Source of the DNA: Alphaproteobacteria bacterium
GTDB lineage: Bacteria; Pseudomonadota; Alphaproteobacteria; Rs-D84
Direction: 5' to 3'
Length of the DNA stretch: 25,450 bases
Assembly (NCBI GenBank): GCA_013316395.1
Contig: WSMU01000012.1
Coordinates: 1 to 25,450, forward strand
Within the stretch, counting starts at the first letter, position 1. Each line of letters opens with the position of its first letter. Below are positions 7,382 through 15,764 of the stretch, in pieces. The translations under genes and the position numbers were made by a program. Under the pieces are notes generated by a model that was not told where the DNA came from, searched no databases, and was given only the letters and a program-made list of their open reading frames with translations.

Positions 7382-8923
7382 GTGAAATCGTATCAGTTTA
7401 CGCTGTGTGTTGCGATTATTTCAAGCCCGGCTAATGCCGCATATATTAACAGCGATATATTTGGCGAATATATAGAATTTAACGATCACATAACCGTTGC
7501 ATCCGGTGCGCAGATATACGCGGACACTATTCATTTTGGCCAATCGTTATATCTTAACAATTATGGCACAATATCCGGGAACATAACTATTTGTGACGGA
7601 TGCGATGCATATATAGAAAACAGCGGCGTAATCAATGGTGATATAATTGCCGGGAAAGATTCCAACGTTACACAAGTTATACGTTCTGCCGATGATGTAG
7701 CGGGTCTGAATATATACGGCGGATATGACATATTGGTATATCAGGCCACAGACCTAATATGGACCGATATTTTATCTGCATCCGTGGGTGCGAATAAAAT
7801 AATGATTGCAAATTCTGCAATAAACATTTCCAATAGTATGATGCCACTGCTAAGAAGTGCGCCGCCACGAATTGAGTTGATTGGCGAAAATAAAATCAAT
7901 ATAGATATTGATAACATTTCATCGGACATGCCAATCTTATCGAATATTACCGGCAACGGCACAGTCAATGTCAGCGTTGATAACCTGGACCCTATCTATG
8001 CAGCCCAAGCTGTTATTAAAAGCGGCAGTCTGTATTTGAACCTGGTACGTGAAACCGACTATTATAAAATAATGAGAAACGAGCAGGGCATGTTTTTGAA
8101 TTCTTTGCGTCTCTCTAATCCAAATGACAAGCTTTTGCACGCTCTGGATAACGCAACCTGCATCGACCAGCTATACTCGGTTCTAAATAAATCTATGCGG
8201 ATGAACGCTCGCCGACTAAATAATCCGATAAAAACATTTAATCACCATATTAGTAATAGCTTCGGCACAGATGCCGACAATCTGCCCGCATCGTTTACGC
8301 CGCTTGTCATAATCGGTCATGACATTTCCGCATACGGACTTAGCGTGGCGCTTAACAAAAAGGTAGCAGCGAATACCGTGTTGGCACTAAATGGTTATGT
8401 CGCCAATATGAACTTTACAGATACGATTGATGACTTTGGTGCAATAATGTATGGCACGGCATTAAGCATTCGTCATAATAGCAATAAAATGTTTGTGCGT
8501 GCAGACGCTGGCTTTACAGCATCCGGGCTAAGTACGCCAGCACTGTATTTTGGCGGCGCCAGTCCGAACGGCTATTCGACATACGCCAATATTGATTTAG
8601 GTACCGTGATAAAACTGACTAACAATTTTTCTGTTACACCGATAATCGGTGTTGCCGTTGACTACGTAAAAGTCACAAACCATGAAACAGATTTCCTTGG
8701 GCGCGGCGGATTTATTACAGAGTACAAATATCAGACAACCGACTTGAGCTACAGTTATGGTTTTGAGTTTTTCGCAAAAACCGATTCTATGCTTAGCCTG
8801 TCTGCCCGGGCCGGCATTGCATCCCCTTATGATGAAATGTCGGGTTATTTAAAAGTTGTAATGATACGCGACAGCATGGGGCTTTCATATAGTATATCTC
8901 TAAATATGACAGTTGAGTTTTAA
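7382..8923 (+). CDS. secreted autotransporter-like outer-membrane protein
   Basis: A 513-aa protein predicted to be exported by Sec and inserted in the outer membrane. The GTG start at 7382 follows a strong SD and gives a signal peptide ending at PANA before AYI. An upstream GTG at 7325 lacks an SD and would bury the signal. Residues about 20-270 are rich in short beta strands with Gly/Asn turns and repeats such as YGTISGNI and SGVINGDI, typical of beta-helical passengers. Residues about 300-513 alternate hydrophobic and polar strands and finish with an aromatic residue (MTVEF), the hallmark of beta-barrel C-termini recognised by BAM. The barrel is short compared with classical autotransporters (about 280 aa). 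No catalytic motif is visible in the passenger; a surface adhesin is a guess. Confidence 0.7.
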   Translation: MKSYQFTLCVAIISSPANAAYINSDIFGEYIEFNDHITVASGAQIYADTIHFGQSLYLNNYGTISGNITICDGCDAYIENSGVINGDIIAGKDSNVTQVIRSADDVAGLNIYGGYDILVYQATDLIWTDILSASVGANKIMIANSAINISNSMMPLLRSAPPRIELIGENKINIDIDNISSDMPILSNITGNGTVNVSVDNLDPIYAAQAVIKSGSLYLNLVRETDYYKIMRNEQGMFLNSLRLSNPNDKLLHALDNATCIDQLYSVLNKSMRMNARRLNNPIKTFNHHISNSFGTDADNLPASFTPLVIIGHDISAYGLSVALNKKVAANTVLALNGYVANMNFTDTIDDFGAIMYGTALSIRHNSNKMFVRADAGFTASGLSTPALYFGGASPNGYSTYANIDLGTVIKLTNNFSVTPIIGVAVDYVKVTNHETDFLGRGGFITEYKYQTTDLSYSYGFEFFAKTDSMLSLSARAGIASPYDEMSGYLKVVMIRDSMGLSYSISLNMTVEF

Positions 8924-8951
8924 TACCGCCGGAAAATGTATCCCGGCGGTA
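8924..8951. terminator. stem-loop between convergent genes
   Basis: TACCGCCGG (8924-8932) pairs perfectly with CCGGCGGTA (8943-8951) around a 10-nt loop. A+T-rich DNA flanks it on both sides, so it may end transcription of the outer-membrane protein gene and of the converging coiled-coil gene. The T tracts are poor. Confidence 0.55.
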
Positions 8952-8978
8952 AATATTTATATGCAACCAAGCATTGGT

Positions 8979-10925
8979 TTATATATGCGCTTTTAATGCG
9001 GCATATATCTGGCCCAAATCCGTCTTTAGCAGTGTCGCCGCCAACTTGTCCGCATTATCTGCCTGACGCGCAGCGGCCAGAACCTTGTCAAAGCTGCGCA
9101 CGAATTGTGTGGCCTGTGAACGAAATACTGCATCCGACTTTAGCATGTCGCGTACACGCTTCTTATCCGCCGCCGCCATCATTTTCGCCAGCCATTTCGA
9201 GAAAATTGTTTTATCCCCGGCATGATACTTTTTCCAAACCACATCCGGAATATCTGCCCCGGCAGCACGTGTTAAATCCAGGGACTGTTCATGCATTTTT
9301 TCAAACATACGTTCGCTCTGCTGCAGGAAGTCCTGGCTGCTGATGCGTGGGAATGAATCCGACGGCGCCATTTTTATGGCATCCATTGGTGCGGATGCAC
9401 GCGCCACCATCATTTGCTTATTCAAAGTCTGCATGGTGTTCACGGCCTTTGCATAATCCGCCATCAGGTCAATCATCTGCTGTCTGGATTGGCCCGCCAT
9501 ATCTTCCAGCTTTACAGACGAGTCAGATATCGCAGTCATGGATTCTGAAACCGTATCCCGCATCAGGCTGATTTTCTCATTCAACGATGCAACGATTTTT
9601 TCAAGTGTTTCCGTCGTCTCGGCCGAGCCACGCGACAAATCGGGCAGGGCGGCATAATACTTTTCAATCAGCTCTGACAGCGGCTGCAACTGGGCTGTGG
9701 TTTCTGCCGACATTTTTATAAGGCTGGCCGACTGACCCGACAGTTGGGTATGGGCGGTATTCATCTCTATCAGAGTTTCACGCACACCAGTTGCCATTGC
9801 GCGAACAGATTCGGAAAATGCACCGGCCGCTGTTTTTGTATTCTCCAGCGTTACATTTGCCACACCAGATACAGTTTTTAGCTCTGATACGACACCGGTT
9901 GCAAATTCTTTTATTTCTCCATTAAACCGGTTGGTTAGTGTCGCCAGTTCTGTCGATATACCACGCACAGAATTTTCTGTTGACGTTGCAGAGGACATAA
10001 GCGTCTCGACCGCATCGGTCAGCTTGCGCACCTGCTTGTCTATGGATGATTCCGCCAAACGCACCTGGCCACCGACAACATTCGCCGTATTGGTAAGAGT
10101 ATTCATCTGGGCTGTCAACTGTTTCTTCGACTGCTTGCTGTAGTTTTCCAGTTTTGCGATATTTTCACCCAACAACTTGTCGTTGGCGGCCATTACTGTT
10201 TCATAGTCGCCAGCCGATGATTTTACCGTATTAAATCCATCTGCCACCGACTGGGCCAGTGCGCCCAACTGGTCGCGCATTGCGGACGACTGCTCCGACA
10301 TATCCTTCATCTGGGTGTCGTTCTTTTCAAACTCTGCCGCTAAGCGTTCCGACAACTGGCGGCCCGATTCCAGCCACCCGTCAATCTGTTCCTGAATATG
10401 TGCAATGCGGGTTGTGGCATCTTGGGATGTTGTATCAATTCGCGCCAACAATTCGTTAACTGTTGCGCTAAATCTGTCGGTGGCATTTTCAACATCCGAC
10501 CATGAATCCGATTCTACGACCGCGTGCAGCCCAGATACCGTATTATCCAGCCGCTGGGACATCAAAGCCAGCTTTTTTGTCGCCGCATCTGCGGTCGCAA
10601 CCAGCTTCTCGTTCTGCAGCCCCAACTCTTCGTTCAATTTATTCGCCGCGGCAATTTGTGCCCCCATGGTATCGCACATGGTTTTAAAACCCGCCTCGAT
10701 TTTTGTTATTTCATCCGCCAGCAAGGTTCGCAGAACACGCGATGCGTCGTGTATCCTTACCCGGTCTGGCTGTAACATTATCCCCAGCAAAGATTCCATA
10801 ACCTTTTGCGATTTGCGAGATACAAAAAACAGCGCCCCAATCGCCGCCAGCATTAAAACGGCCGCGCCACCACATATAATCCATACTAGTTTATTACCAA
10901 GAAAAACAGACAAATCGGCATCCAT
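8979..10925 (-). CDS. membrane-anchored long coiled-coil protein
   Basis: This 648-aa protein is not recognised as a named family. One transmembrane segment spans about residues 13-35 (VWIICGGAAVLMLAAIGALFF), followed by a basic stop-transfer stretch. Residues about 60-530 are almost continuous heptad-like helix with Ala, Ser, Thr, Gln and Glu, very little Pro and no Cys after the first helices. This resembles the signalling helices of chemoreceptors, but there is no ligand domain and no conserved receptor hairpin. The C-terminal 110 residues (from about SQDFLQQSERM) form a separate helical domain with W and Y residues, ending in LGQIYAALKAHI. The ATG has a strong SD (GGAGGGG). It diverges from addA with overlapping promoters. 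A role in cell-envelope or chromosome organisation is only a guess. Confidence 0.8.
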   Translation of the reverse strand: MDADLSVFLGNKLVWIICGGAAVLMLAAIGALFFVSRKSQKVMESLLGIMLQPDRVRIHDASRVLRTLLADEITKIEAGFKTMCDTMGAQIAAANKLNEELGLQNEKLVATADAATKKLALMSQRLDNTVSGLHAVVESDSWSDVENATDRFSATVNELLARIDTTSQDATTRIAHIQEQIDGWLESGRQLSERLAAEFEKNDTQMKDMSEQSSAMRDQLGALAQSVADGFNTVKSSAGDYETVMAANDKLLGENIAKLENYSKQSKKQLTAQMNTLTNTANVVGGQVRLAESSIDKQVRKLTDAVETLMSSATSTENSVRGISTELATLTNRFNGEIKEFATGVVSELKTVSGVANVTLENTKTAAGAFSESVRAMATGVRETLIEMNTAHTQLSGQSASLIKMSAETTAQLQPLSELIEKYYAALPDLSRGSAETTETLEKIVASLNEKISLMRDTVSESMTAISDSSVKLEDMAGQSRQQMIDLMADYAKAVNTMQTLNKQMMVARASAPMDAIKMAPSDSFPRISSQDFLQQSERMFEKMHEQSLDLTRAAGADIPDVVWKKYHAGDKTIFSKWLAKMMAAADKKRVRDMLKSDAVFRSQATQFVRSFDKVLAAARQADNADKLAATLLKTDLGQIYAALKAHI

Positions 10926-10955
10926 TTTAGCCCCTCCGAAACAATTACATCATTC

Positions 10956-10984
10956 TTGAAGTTCTATGAAATTTATACTAGAAT
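10956..10984 (+). promoter_or_regulatory. promoter of the addA helicase gene
   Basis: TTGAAG (10956-10961), a 17-nt spacer and TAGAAT (10979-10984) put the start near 10991, 18 nt before the ATG. Confidence 0.6.
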
Positions 10985-11000
10985 CTTGAAAGTAAAGCAA
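10972..11000 (-). promoter_or_regulatory. promoter of the coiled-coil protein gene
   Basis: On the minus strand TTGCTT (11000-10995), a 17-nt spacer and TATAAA (10977-10972). It overlaps the addA promoter, so the two could compete for polymerase. Confidence 0.5.
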
Positions 11001-11008
11001 GGGCATAA

Positions 11009-13612
11009 ATGGCAAAAAAAAGTACTCTTTCACCAGAACAGAACAAGGCGGCCGAACCGTCAGAGAATGTATGGGTTCAGGCGAATGCCGGCACTGGGAA
11101 AACCAGTGTTCTGGTCCAGCGCCTGCTTAGAATTCTGTTCCGCTCTAATGCGGACGGGGGTATATTGTGCTTAACATATACAAACGCCGGGGCGGGTGAA
11201 ATGCGTAACCGCATCTTGTCCATGCTGCGCAGTTGGGCGCTGGCATCGGATGATGATTTGCGCGATATGCTGGCCGGGGTGGCATTTAATACATCGCCAA
11301 CCGACCATGACCTGAAAATGGCCCGTGATATATTTTTTAAATATATTGATAACCCCGATATTCTTAAGATTAAAACCATACACGGTTTTTGCGAAGAGAT
11401 ATTGCATCGCTTCCCGCTAGAGGCGAGCCTGTCGCCCGCATGGTCTTTGATATCTGACGCAAATCAAAAGGTTCTGCTTCAGGATGCGTTTGATAAAATG
11501 ATAATGTTGTCGGGCTCAGATGCCAGAACATCCGATGCGTTTGCACATATAATAGGGCGCGTATCAGAATATTATATGCCGGACCTATTAAAAGAATTAA
11601 CCGCGCAATATAAAACATTTTTCCAAGTTGAAAACTTTGACAGTTATCGCAAATACTTTATTGATACGATTGATAAATTTTTATTATCCGACTTTGGTGT
11701 CATCCCCGATACTTCGACCGATTTGCTGCAAAAAATAATAAATGAGGCGGAATCAGAGCAAAAATCACGAAAAACACCGGCAGCTTATTTAACAGAAGTT
11801 ATCAACAAGACGAAACAGTTTATTGATAAATCTATAGATTTTGAAGAATATAAGTTTGCCTATCTAACACAAAATTTGGAAAAGAAAAAGGACATTGCAA
11901 AAAAAGATTATCTGCGCCAGGAACAGGACAGAGTTTTTGCCTTAACCCAGCAAAATCTAAACCGACAAATCCTGAACGACACGATTGCATTATTTGATTT
12001 ATCTGCTGCTTTTTCTCGTTCTTATATGAATATAAAAAAAGCGCGTAACGTACTAGATTTTGACGACCTTATTCTTTATACGCGCCGTCTGTTTTCCAAG
12101 CCCGACACAATGGGCTGGGTTCTGTCGCAGTTGGATATGTCACTAAATCATATTCTAGTTGACGAGGCCCAAGACACCAGCCCCCAGCAGTGGGATATTT
12201 TGCGAATGATGGCGGGGGATTTCTTCACCGAAGGCGACACCGACACAATGCCACACTCTTTATTTGTAGTCGGCGACAGCAAACAGTCTATTTACGGCTT
12301 CCAGGGGGCCGACCCCAAGGCCTTTGCTGCCAGCCGCCAGGAAATTGCGGCCCAAATAAGCAATAACTTTCGTGAAATATGCGAAATACCTTTGGCTCAA
12401 AGCTTTCGCTCTACGGCGCCTATATTGGAATTCGTAGATGCGTTTTTTACCAATCGCGATATAATAGACCTCAGCGGCTTTGTCAATAACGACCACAAAT
12501 GCTTTCGCATTGGCGCACCGGGTTGTGTTGAATTATTCCCGGTGGCATCGAAAAAAAATGACGATTGCGATGTGCGCAACTATATATCCGCAATCGCAGA
12601 CAAAATTCAGTCCATGATAAACAGCGGCGAATGCAGGGCGGATGATATAATGATACTCGTCCAAAAAAGAAAGCCATTGGCGCCGCCACTTGTCGCGGAG
12701 CTAAAACGTCGCAACATAAATGTCGCGGGCAGCGACAGAATTGTATTGCCTGACTTTCCCGCAATACGAGACCTGCTAAATCTGACTCGATTTTGTCTGA
12801 CACCTACGGACGACTACAGCTTATGCTGCGTATTAAAAAGTCCTATTTTCAGATTGACAGAAGGCGATATTTTAAATTTATGCACTGCCAGAACCAATGC
12901 AATAAAAACACGCGACGCAGACACACAAAGCGTATCTGTATTTGATATGTTGCGCATATCGCATCCGGATATTTTTGAGCGCCTGGGCACTATGATAGAA
13001 TGGGCGGAAAAATTCGGTCCGCATACATTTTTCTCAAACATTTTGAATTCAAACGATACCCGTCGCGATATGATTGCAGCACTGGGCAGTCAGATAATAG
13101 ACCCGCTGGAAGAATTTATAACAATTTGTTTGGCGTACGAGCGCACCCAGCCGGGCACAATGCGTCACTTTTTAAAATGGTTCATCACCGGCGGCAGCGA
13201 GATAAAGCGCGACCTGGATGAAAGCAGCGGTGTACGCATAGTAACAGTTCATGGCAGCAAGGGATTAGAGGCACCGGTCGTATTTTTGATAGACACAACC
13301 AACATGCCGGAGGCGGAAAAATTTATCCCAATCACGCGCACCACGCCACAATTAAATATGCCAACCCCATGGATATGGGTACCGCGCGCCGTCGCCTCAC
13401 AGCGGCGCGCAGATGCCGCCGCATCTGCGATGAGCAATAAAATAGCGGAGTATTATCGCCTGCTGTATGTTGCGATGACACGCGCACGTGACAGATTATA
13501 CATATACGGCCACACCGCACACAAGGCGCCGAATCCGGATTCATGGCATGCACGCCTGTGGAGTGTTTTCGGCAATGCATCAGCAACACCGGTAAGGATT
13601 TCGAATGAATAA
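11009..13612 (+). CDS. addA: AddA-type UvrD/Rep-family helicase, helicase part only
   Basis: An 867-aa superfamily 1A DNA helicase that unwinds DNA ends for recombinational repair. It has the Q motif LSPEQNKAA (7-15), the Walker A ANAGTGKT (25-32), the Walker B/DEAQD box (385-389) and VVGDSKQSIYGFQGAD (about 420-435). It also carries TVHGSKGLEAPVVFL (about 743-757) and LLYVAMTRARDRLYIYG (about 818-834). Alphaproteobacterial AddA is normally about 1100-1200 aa with a C-terminal PD-(D/E)XK nuclease in the same chain. Here the chain stops about 30 residues after motif VI and the nuclease is encoded by the next, overlapping ORF. addB, usually adjacent, is not in the window. I see no GTTC/GAAC-type SOS box upstream. 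Confidence 0.9.
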   Translation: MAKKSTLSPEQNKAAEPSENVWVQANAGTGKTSVLVQRLLRILFRSNADGGILCLTYTNAGAGEMRNRILSMLRSWALASDDDLRDMLAGVAFNTSPTDHDLKMARDIFFKYIDNPDILKIKTIHGFCEEILHRFPLEASLSPAWSLISDANQKVLLQDAFDKMIMLSGSDARTSDAFAHIIGRVSEYYMPDLLKELTAQYKTFFQVENFDSYRKYFIDTIDKFLLSDFGVIPDTSTDLLQKIINEAESEQKSRKTPAAYLTEVINKTKQFIDKSIDFEEYKFAYLTQNLEKKKDIAKKDYLRQEQDRVFALTQQNLNRQILNDTIALFDLSAAFSRSYMNIKKARNVLDFDDLILYTRRLFSKPDTMGWVLSQLDMSLNHILVDEAQDTSPQQWDILRMMAGDFFTEGDTDTMPHSLFVVGDSKQSIYGFQGADPKAFAASRQEIAAQISNNFREICEIPLAQSFRSTAPILEFVDAFFTNRDIIDLSGFVNNDHKCFRIGAPGCVELFPVASKKNDDCDVRNYISAIADKIQSMINSGECRADDIMILVQKRKPLAPPLVAELKRRNINVAGSDRIVLPDFPAIRDLLNLTRFCLTPTDDYSLCCVLKSPIFRLTEGDILNLCTARTNAIKTRDADTQSVSVFDMLRISHPDIFERLGTMIEWAEKFGPHTFFSNILNSNDTRRDMIAALGSQIIDPLEEFITICLAYERTQPGTMRHFLKWFITGGSEIKRDLDESSGVRIVTVHGSKGLEAPVVFLIDTTNMPEAEKFIPITRTTPQLNMPTPWIWVPRAVASQRRADAAASAMSNKIAEYYRLLYVAMTRARDRLYIYGHTAHKAPNPDSWHARLWSVFGNASATPVRISNE

Positions 13613-14048
13613 AACTTTATGTGATTTAATTGCCGAGAGTCGCGCCCGCAAATTTGCGACCGATGCCGGCACACACATGCACGAGCGCCTGCGCAAGATA
13701 ACAATAGACGGTCAGAATATTTCAGGCGACACTGCACTCGCTGAAAAAATAATAAATCTGGACGGGTGCGCAAAATATTTTACGCCGGCCGCCAAAACCG
13801 AGGTTCCGATTGCAGGCACCATAAACGGAAAATTCATCAGCCGACGAATTGACCGCATGATTATAGACAATGCCACACAGACAATTTGCATCTTGGATTA
13901 TAAAACAGACATAAATCCGGACGCATTTCGCTATAAATATATCGCACAGCTGCGCGAATACCGCGAATTGCTAAAGGCTGTATTCCCCGGTCATGCCATA
14001 TCTGCCGCCATATTATGGACGCATAATTGGCAGTTGGAAAACTTATAA
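13605..14048 (+). CDS. stand-alone RecB/AddA-type PD-(D/E)XK nuclease domain
   Basis: A 147-aa protein equivalent to the nuclease domain at the C-terminus of AddA/RecB. The full catalytic set is visible: His24/His26 in DAGTHMHERL, Glu66, Asp83 in RRIDRMI, Asp98 and Lys100 in ILDYKTD, and the Q-x-x-x-Y element QLREY (115-119). It is therefore expected to be an active, metal-dependent nuclease. The ATG at 13605 lies in another frame and overlaps the helicase stop by 8 nt. An AAGGA ribosome binding site (13594-13598) sits 6 nt upstream, arguing for a real separate start rather than a sequencing frameshift. The helicase/nuclease linker of normal AddA is much shortened. It probably works in complex with the helicase translated just before it. 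Confidence 0.82.
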   Translation: MNKTLCDLIAESRARKFATDAGTHMHERLRKITIDGQNISGDTALAEKIINLDGCAKYFTPAAKTEVPIAGTINGKFISRRIDRMIIDNATQTICILDYKTDINPDAFRYKYIAQLREYRELLKAVFPGHAISAAILWTHNWQLENL

Positions 14049-14054
14049 AAAATC

Positions 14055-14084
14055 TTGAAATAACATACCCGGCAACGCTATAAT
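14055..14084 (+). promoter_or_regulatory. promoter of recN, predicted leaderless
   Basis: TTGAAA (14055-14060), an 18-nt spacer and a perfect TATAAT (14079-14084). The expected start, 6-7 nt after the -10 box, coincides with the ATG at 14091. No SD lies in between. Confidence 0.7.
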
Positions 14085-14090
14085 TCCTGT

Positions 14091-15746
14091 ATGCTGACAA
14101 GATTAAACATATCAAATATTGTATTGATTGAACGCCTGAATCTGGAATTCGGCGCCGGGTTAAACATTTTAACCGGCGAAACCGGTGCGGGTAAAAGTAT
14201 ATTATTGGACGCATTGGCTTTGGCGTTGGGGGCGCGTGGTGACGCGGGTCTGGTTCGGCGTGGGAGCGATACGGCATCCGTAACCGCAGAATTTGATACA
14301 ACCCCTGCATCCGTCCGCGAGATTTTAAATGAAGTCGGCATAGGCTGTGACAGCGACACCCTTATTTTACGCAGAACAATTTCTGCCGACGGCAAGGGGC
14401 GGGCATGGATTAACGACTGTGCGGCATCGGTAAAAACACTAAAAGCGGTGGGCGATGCATTGGTGGAAATTCACGGACAATTTGCAAACCACGCCCTGCT
14501 GGACGGCAGCACGCATCGCGCGTCATTAGACGATTTTGCCGGTCGAAACGATGCAAAGTTTTATGAAATTGCCGCCGCCACCCGGGATGCCTATCGCGAG
14601 TATAATGCCGCGCGCCGTCGCATGGATGAGTTGAATGATATACTGTCGCGCGCAACAATTGAGCGCGAGTTCCTAGAACATAATGTTGCGGAGCTAAACG
14701 CGCTAAATGTTCAGATTGGCGAAGAAGAAGAACTGGCGACTCAACGCATGGCAATGATGAATGCGGAAAAAGACGCCGCTATTTTATCCGATGCGATGAC
14801 GGCATTGGCGCCGCGCGGCGCATCACTGGATGCGGCGGTTTATTCTGTTGCACATATATTGGAGCGCATAAAAACATCACCCAATCCTTATCGCGACCAG
14901 ATAGACCGACTATATGAAATTGCTCAAAGCTTATCAGATATTACGGATGAATTAAAGCCCGCCGATACCGACACAGCCAGCCTGGAATCAATAGAAGAAC
15001 GCCTTTTTGCAATACGCGCCGCGGCGCGCAAGCATCGCATTCCCGCGGATGAGTTGCCGGCAAAACTGGCCCAGATGACAGAGCAGCTAAACGCGATAGA
15101 TAATTCGGACGCAGAGCTTAAAAAAATCTCTGCCGAAATGTCCAAAAAGCGCACCGAGTTTGACCGCTGTGCGGTCATGCTGCATGATGCACGTGTTGCA
15201 GCCGCGGAAATATTGCGAAAAAGAATACTTGACGAACTGCCGGATTTAAAACTGGGGCAGGCTGATTTTATCACAGAAATATCCACCGCAGAGCCAACAT
15301 CCAGCGGGACAGACAATGTAACATTTATGATAAAAACCAATCCCGGAATGCCTTTTGGTGCACTGCATAAAACCGCATCCGGCGGAGAGTTAGCACGCTT
15401 TATGCTGGCACTGCGTGTTGTTCTGGCGGGCCACGACGGGGCACTTACATTCATCTTTGACGAAATAGATACCGGAATCAGTGGTGCCACCGCCAGCGCG
15501 GTTGGCGCACGCCTGGGGCGTCTGGCGGCATCGGGCCAGGCACTGGTTATCACTCATTCCGCCCAGGTTGCAGGCTACGCAGACCGTCACTTTAAAATAA
15601 GCAAGACTGTAAATAACGACGTTACAACAACAAGTGTTTGCGAAATAATGGCAAACGAGCGCCTGAATGAAATCGCCCGCATAATAAGCGGCGCAGAAAT
15701 CACGCCCGAAGCATTGGCGACCGCCCAAACCTTAATGAAAAAATAA
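14091..15746 (+). CDS. recN: DNA repair protein RecN
   Basis: A 551-aa SMC-like ATPase that binds DNA ends and holds broken DNA during double-strand break repair. The N-terminal half of the ATPase has MLTRLNISNIVLIE and the Walker A GETGAGKS (29-36). It also has LRRTISADGKGRAWIND and VEIHGQFANHALLD, the RecN-type Q-loop region. A coiled coil spans about 160-380. The C-terminal half has the ABC signature TASGGELARFMLALR, the Walker B TFIFDEIDTGISG and ALVITHSAQVAGYAD. The length matches the family. The gene follows the AddA nuclease ORF by 42 bp but has its own promoter, with no SD. It converges on xseA, with 18 bp between the stop codons. Confidence 0.97.
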   Translation: MLTRLNISNIVLIERLNLEFGAGLNILTGETGAGKSILLDALALALGARGDAGLVRRGSDTASVTAEFDTTPASVREILNEVGIGCDSDTLILRRTISADGKGRAWINDCAASVKTLKAVGDALVEIHGQFANHALLDGSTHRASLDDFAGRNDAKFYEIAAATRDAYREYNAARRRMDELNDILSRATIEREFLEHNVAELNALNVQIGEEEELATQRMAMMNAEKDAAILSDAMTALAPRGASLDAAVYSVAHILERIKTSPNPYRDQIDRLYEIAQSLSDITDELKPADTDTASLESIEERLFAIRAAARKHRIPADELPAKLAQMTEQLNAIDNSDAELKKISAEMSKKRTEFDRCAVMLHDARVAAAEILRKRILDELPDLKLGQADFITEISTAEPTSSGTDNVTFMIKTNPGMPFGALHKTASGGELARFMLALRVVLAGHDGALTFIFDEIDTGISGATASAVGARLGRLAASGQALVITHSAQVAGYADRHFKISKTVNNDVTTTSVCEIMANERLNEIARIISGAEITPEALATAQTLMKK

Positions 15747-15764
15747 ATCCCGCATGCGCCGGCA

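Noticed and set aside
8936..9343. 135-aa plus-strand ORF overlapping the end of the coiled-coil gene
   Set aside because: Pro/His/Ser-rich random composition, antisense to the conserved C-terminal domain.
10405..10959. 184-aa plus-strand ORF inside the coiled-coil gene
   Set aside because: Shadow of the opposite-strand gene, whose SD, transmembrane segment and coiled coil are convincing.
13590..13625. Programmed frameshift or sequencing error joining helicase and nuclease
   Set aside because: No slippery heptamer is visible, while an AAGGA SD at good spacing before the second ATG favours a separate start. A sequencing error cannot be fully excluded.
10926..14090. SOS (LexA) boxes upstream of addA and recN
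   Set aside because: I looked for GTTC-N7-GTTC and GAAC-N7-GTTC patterns near both promoters and found none.
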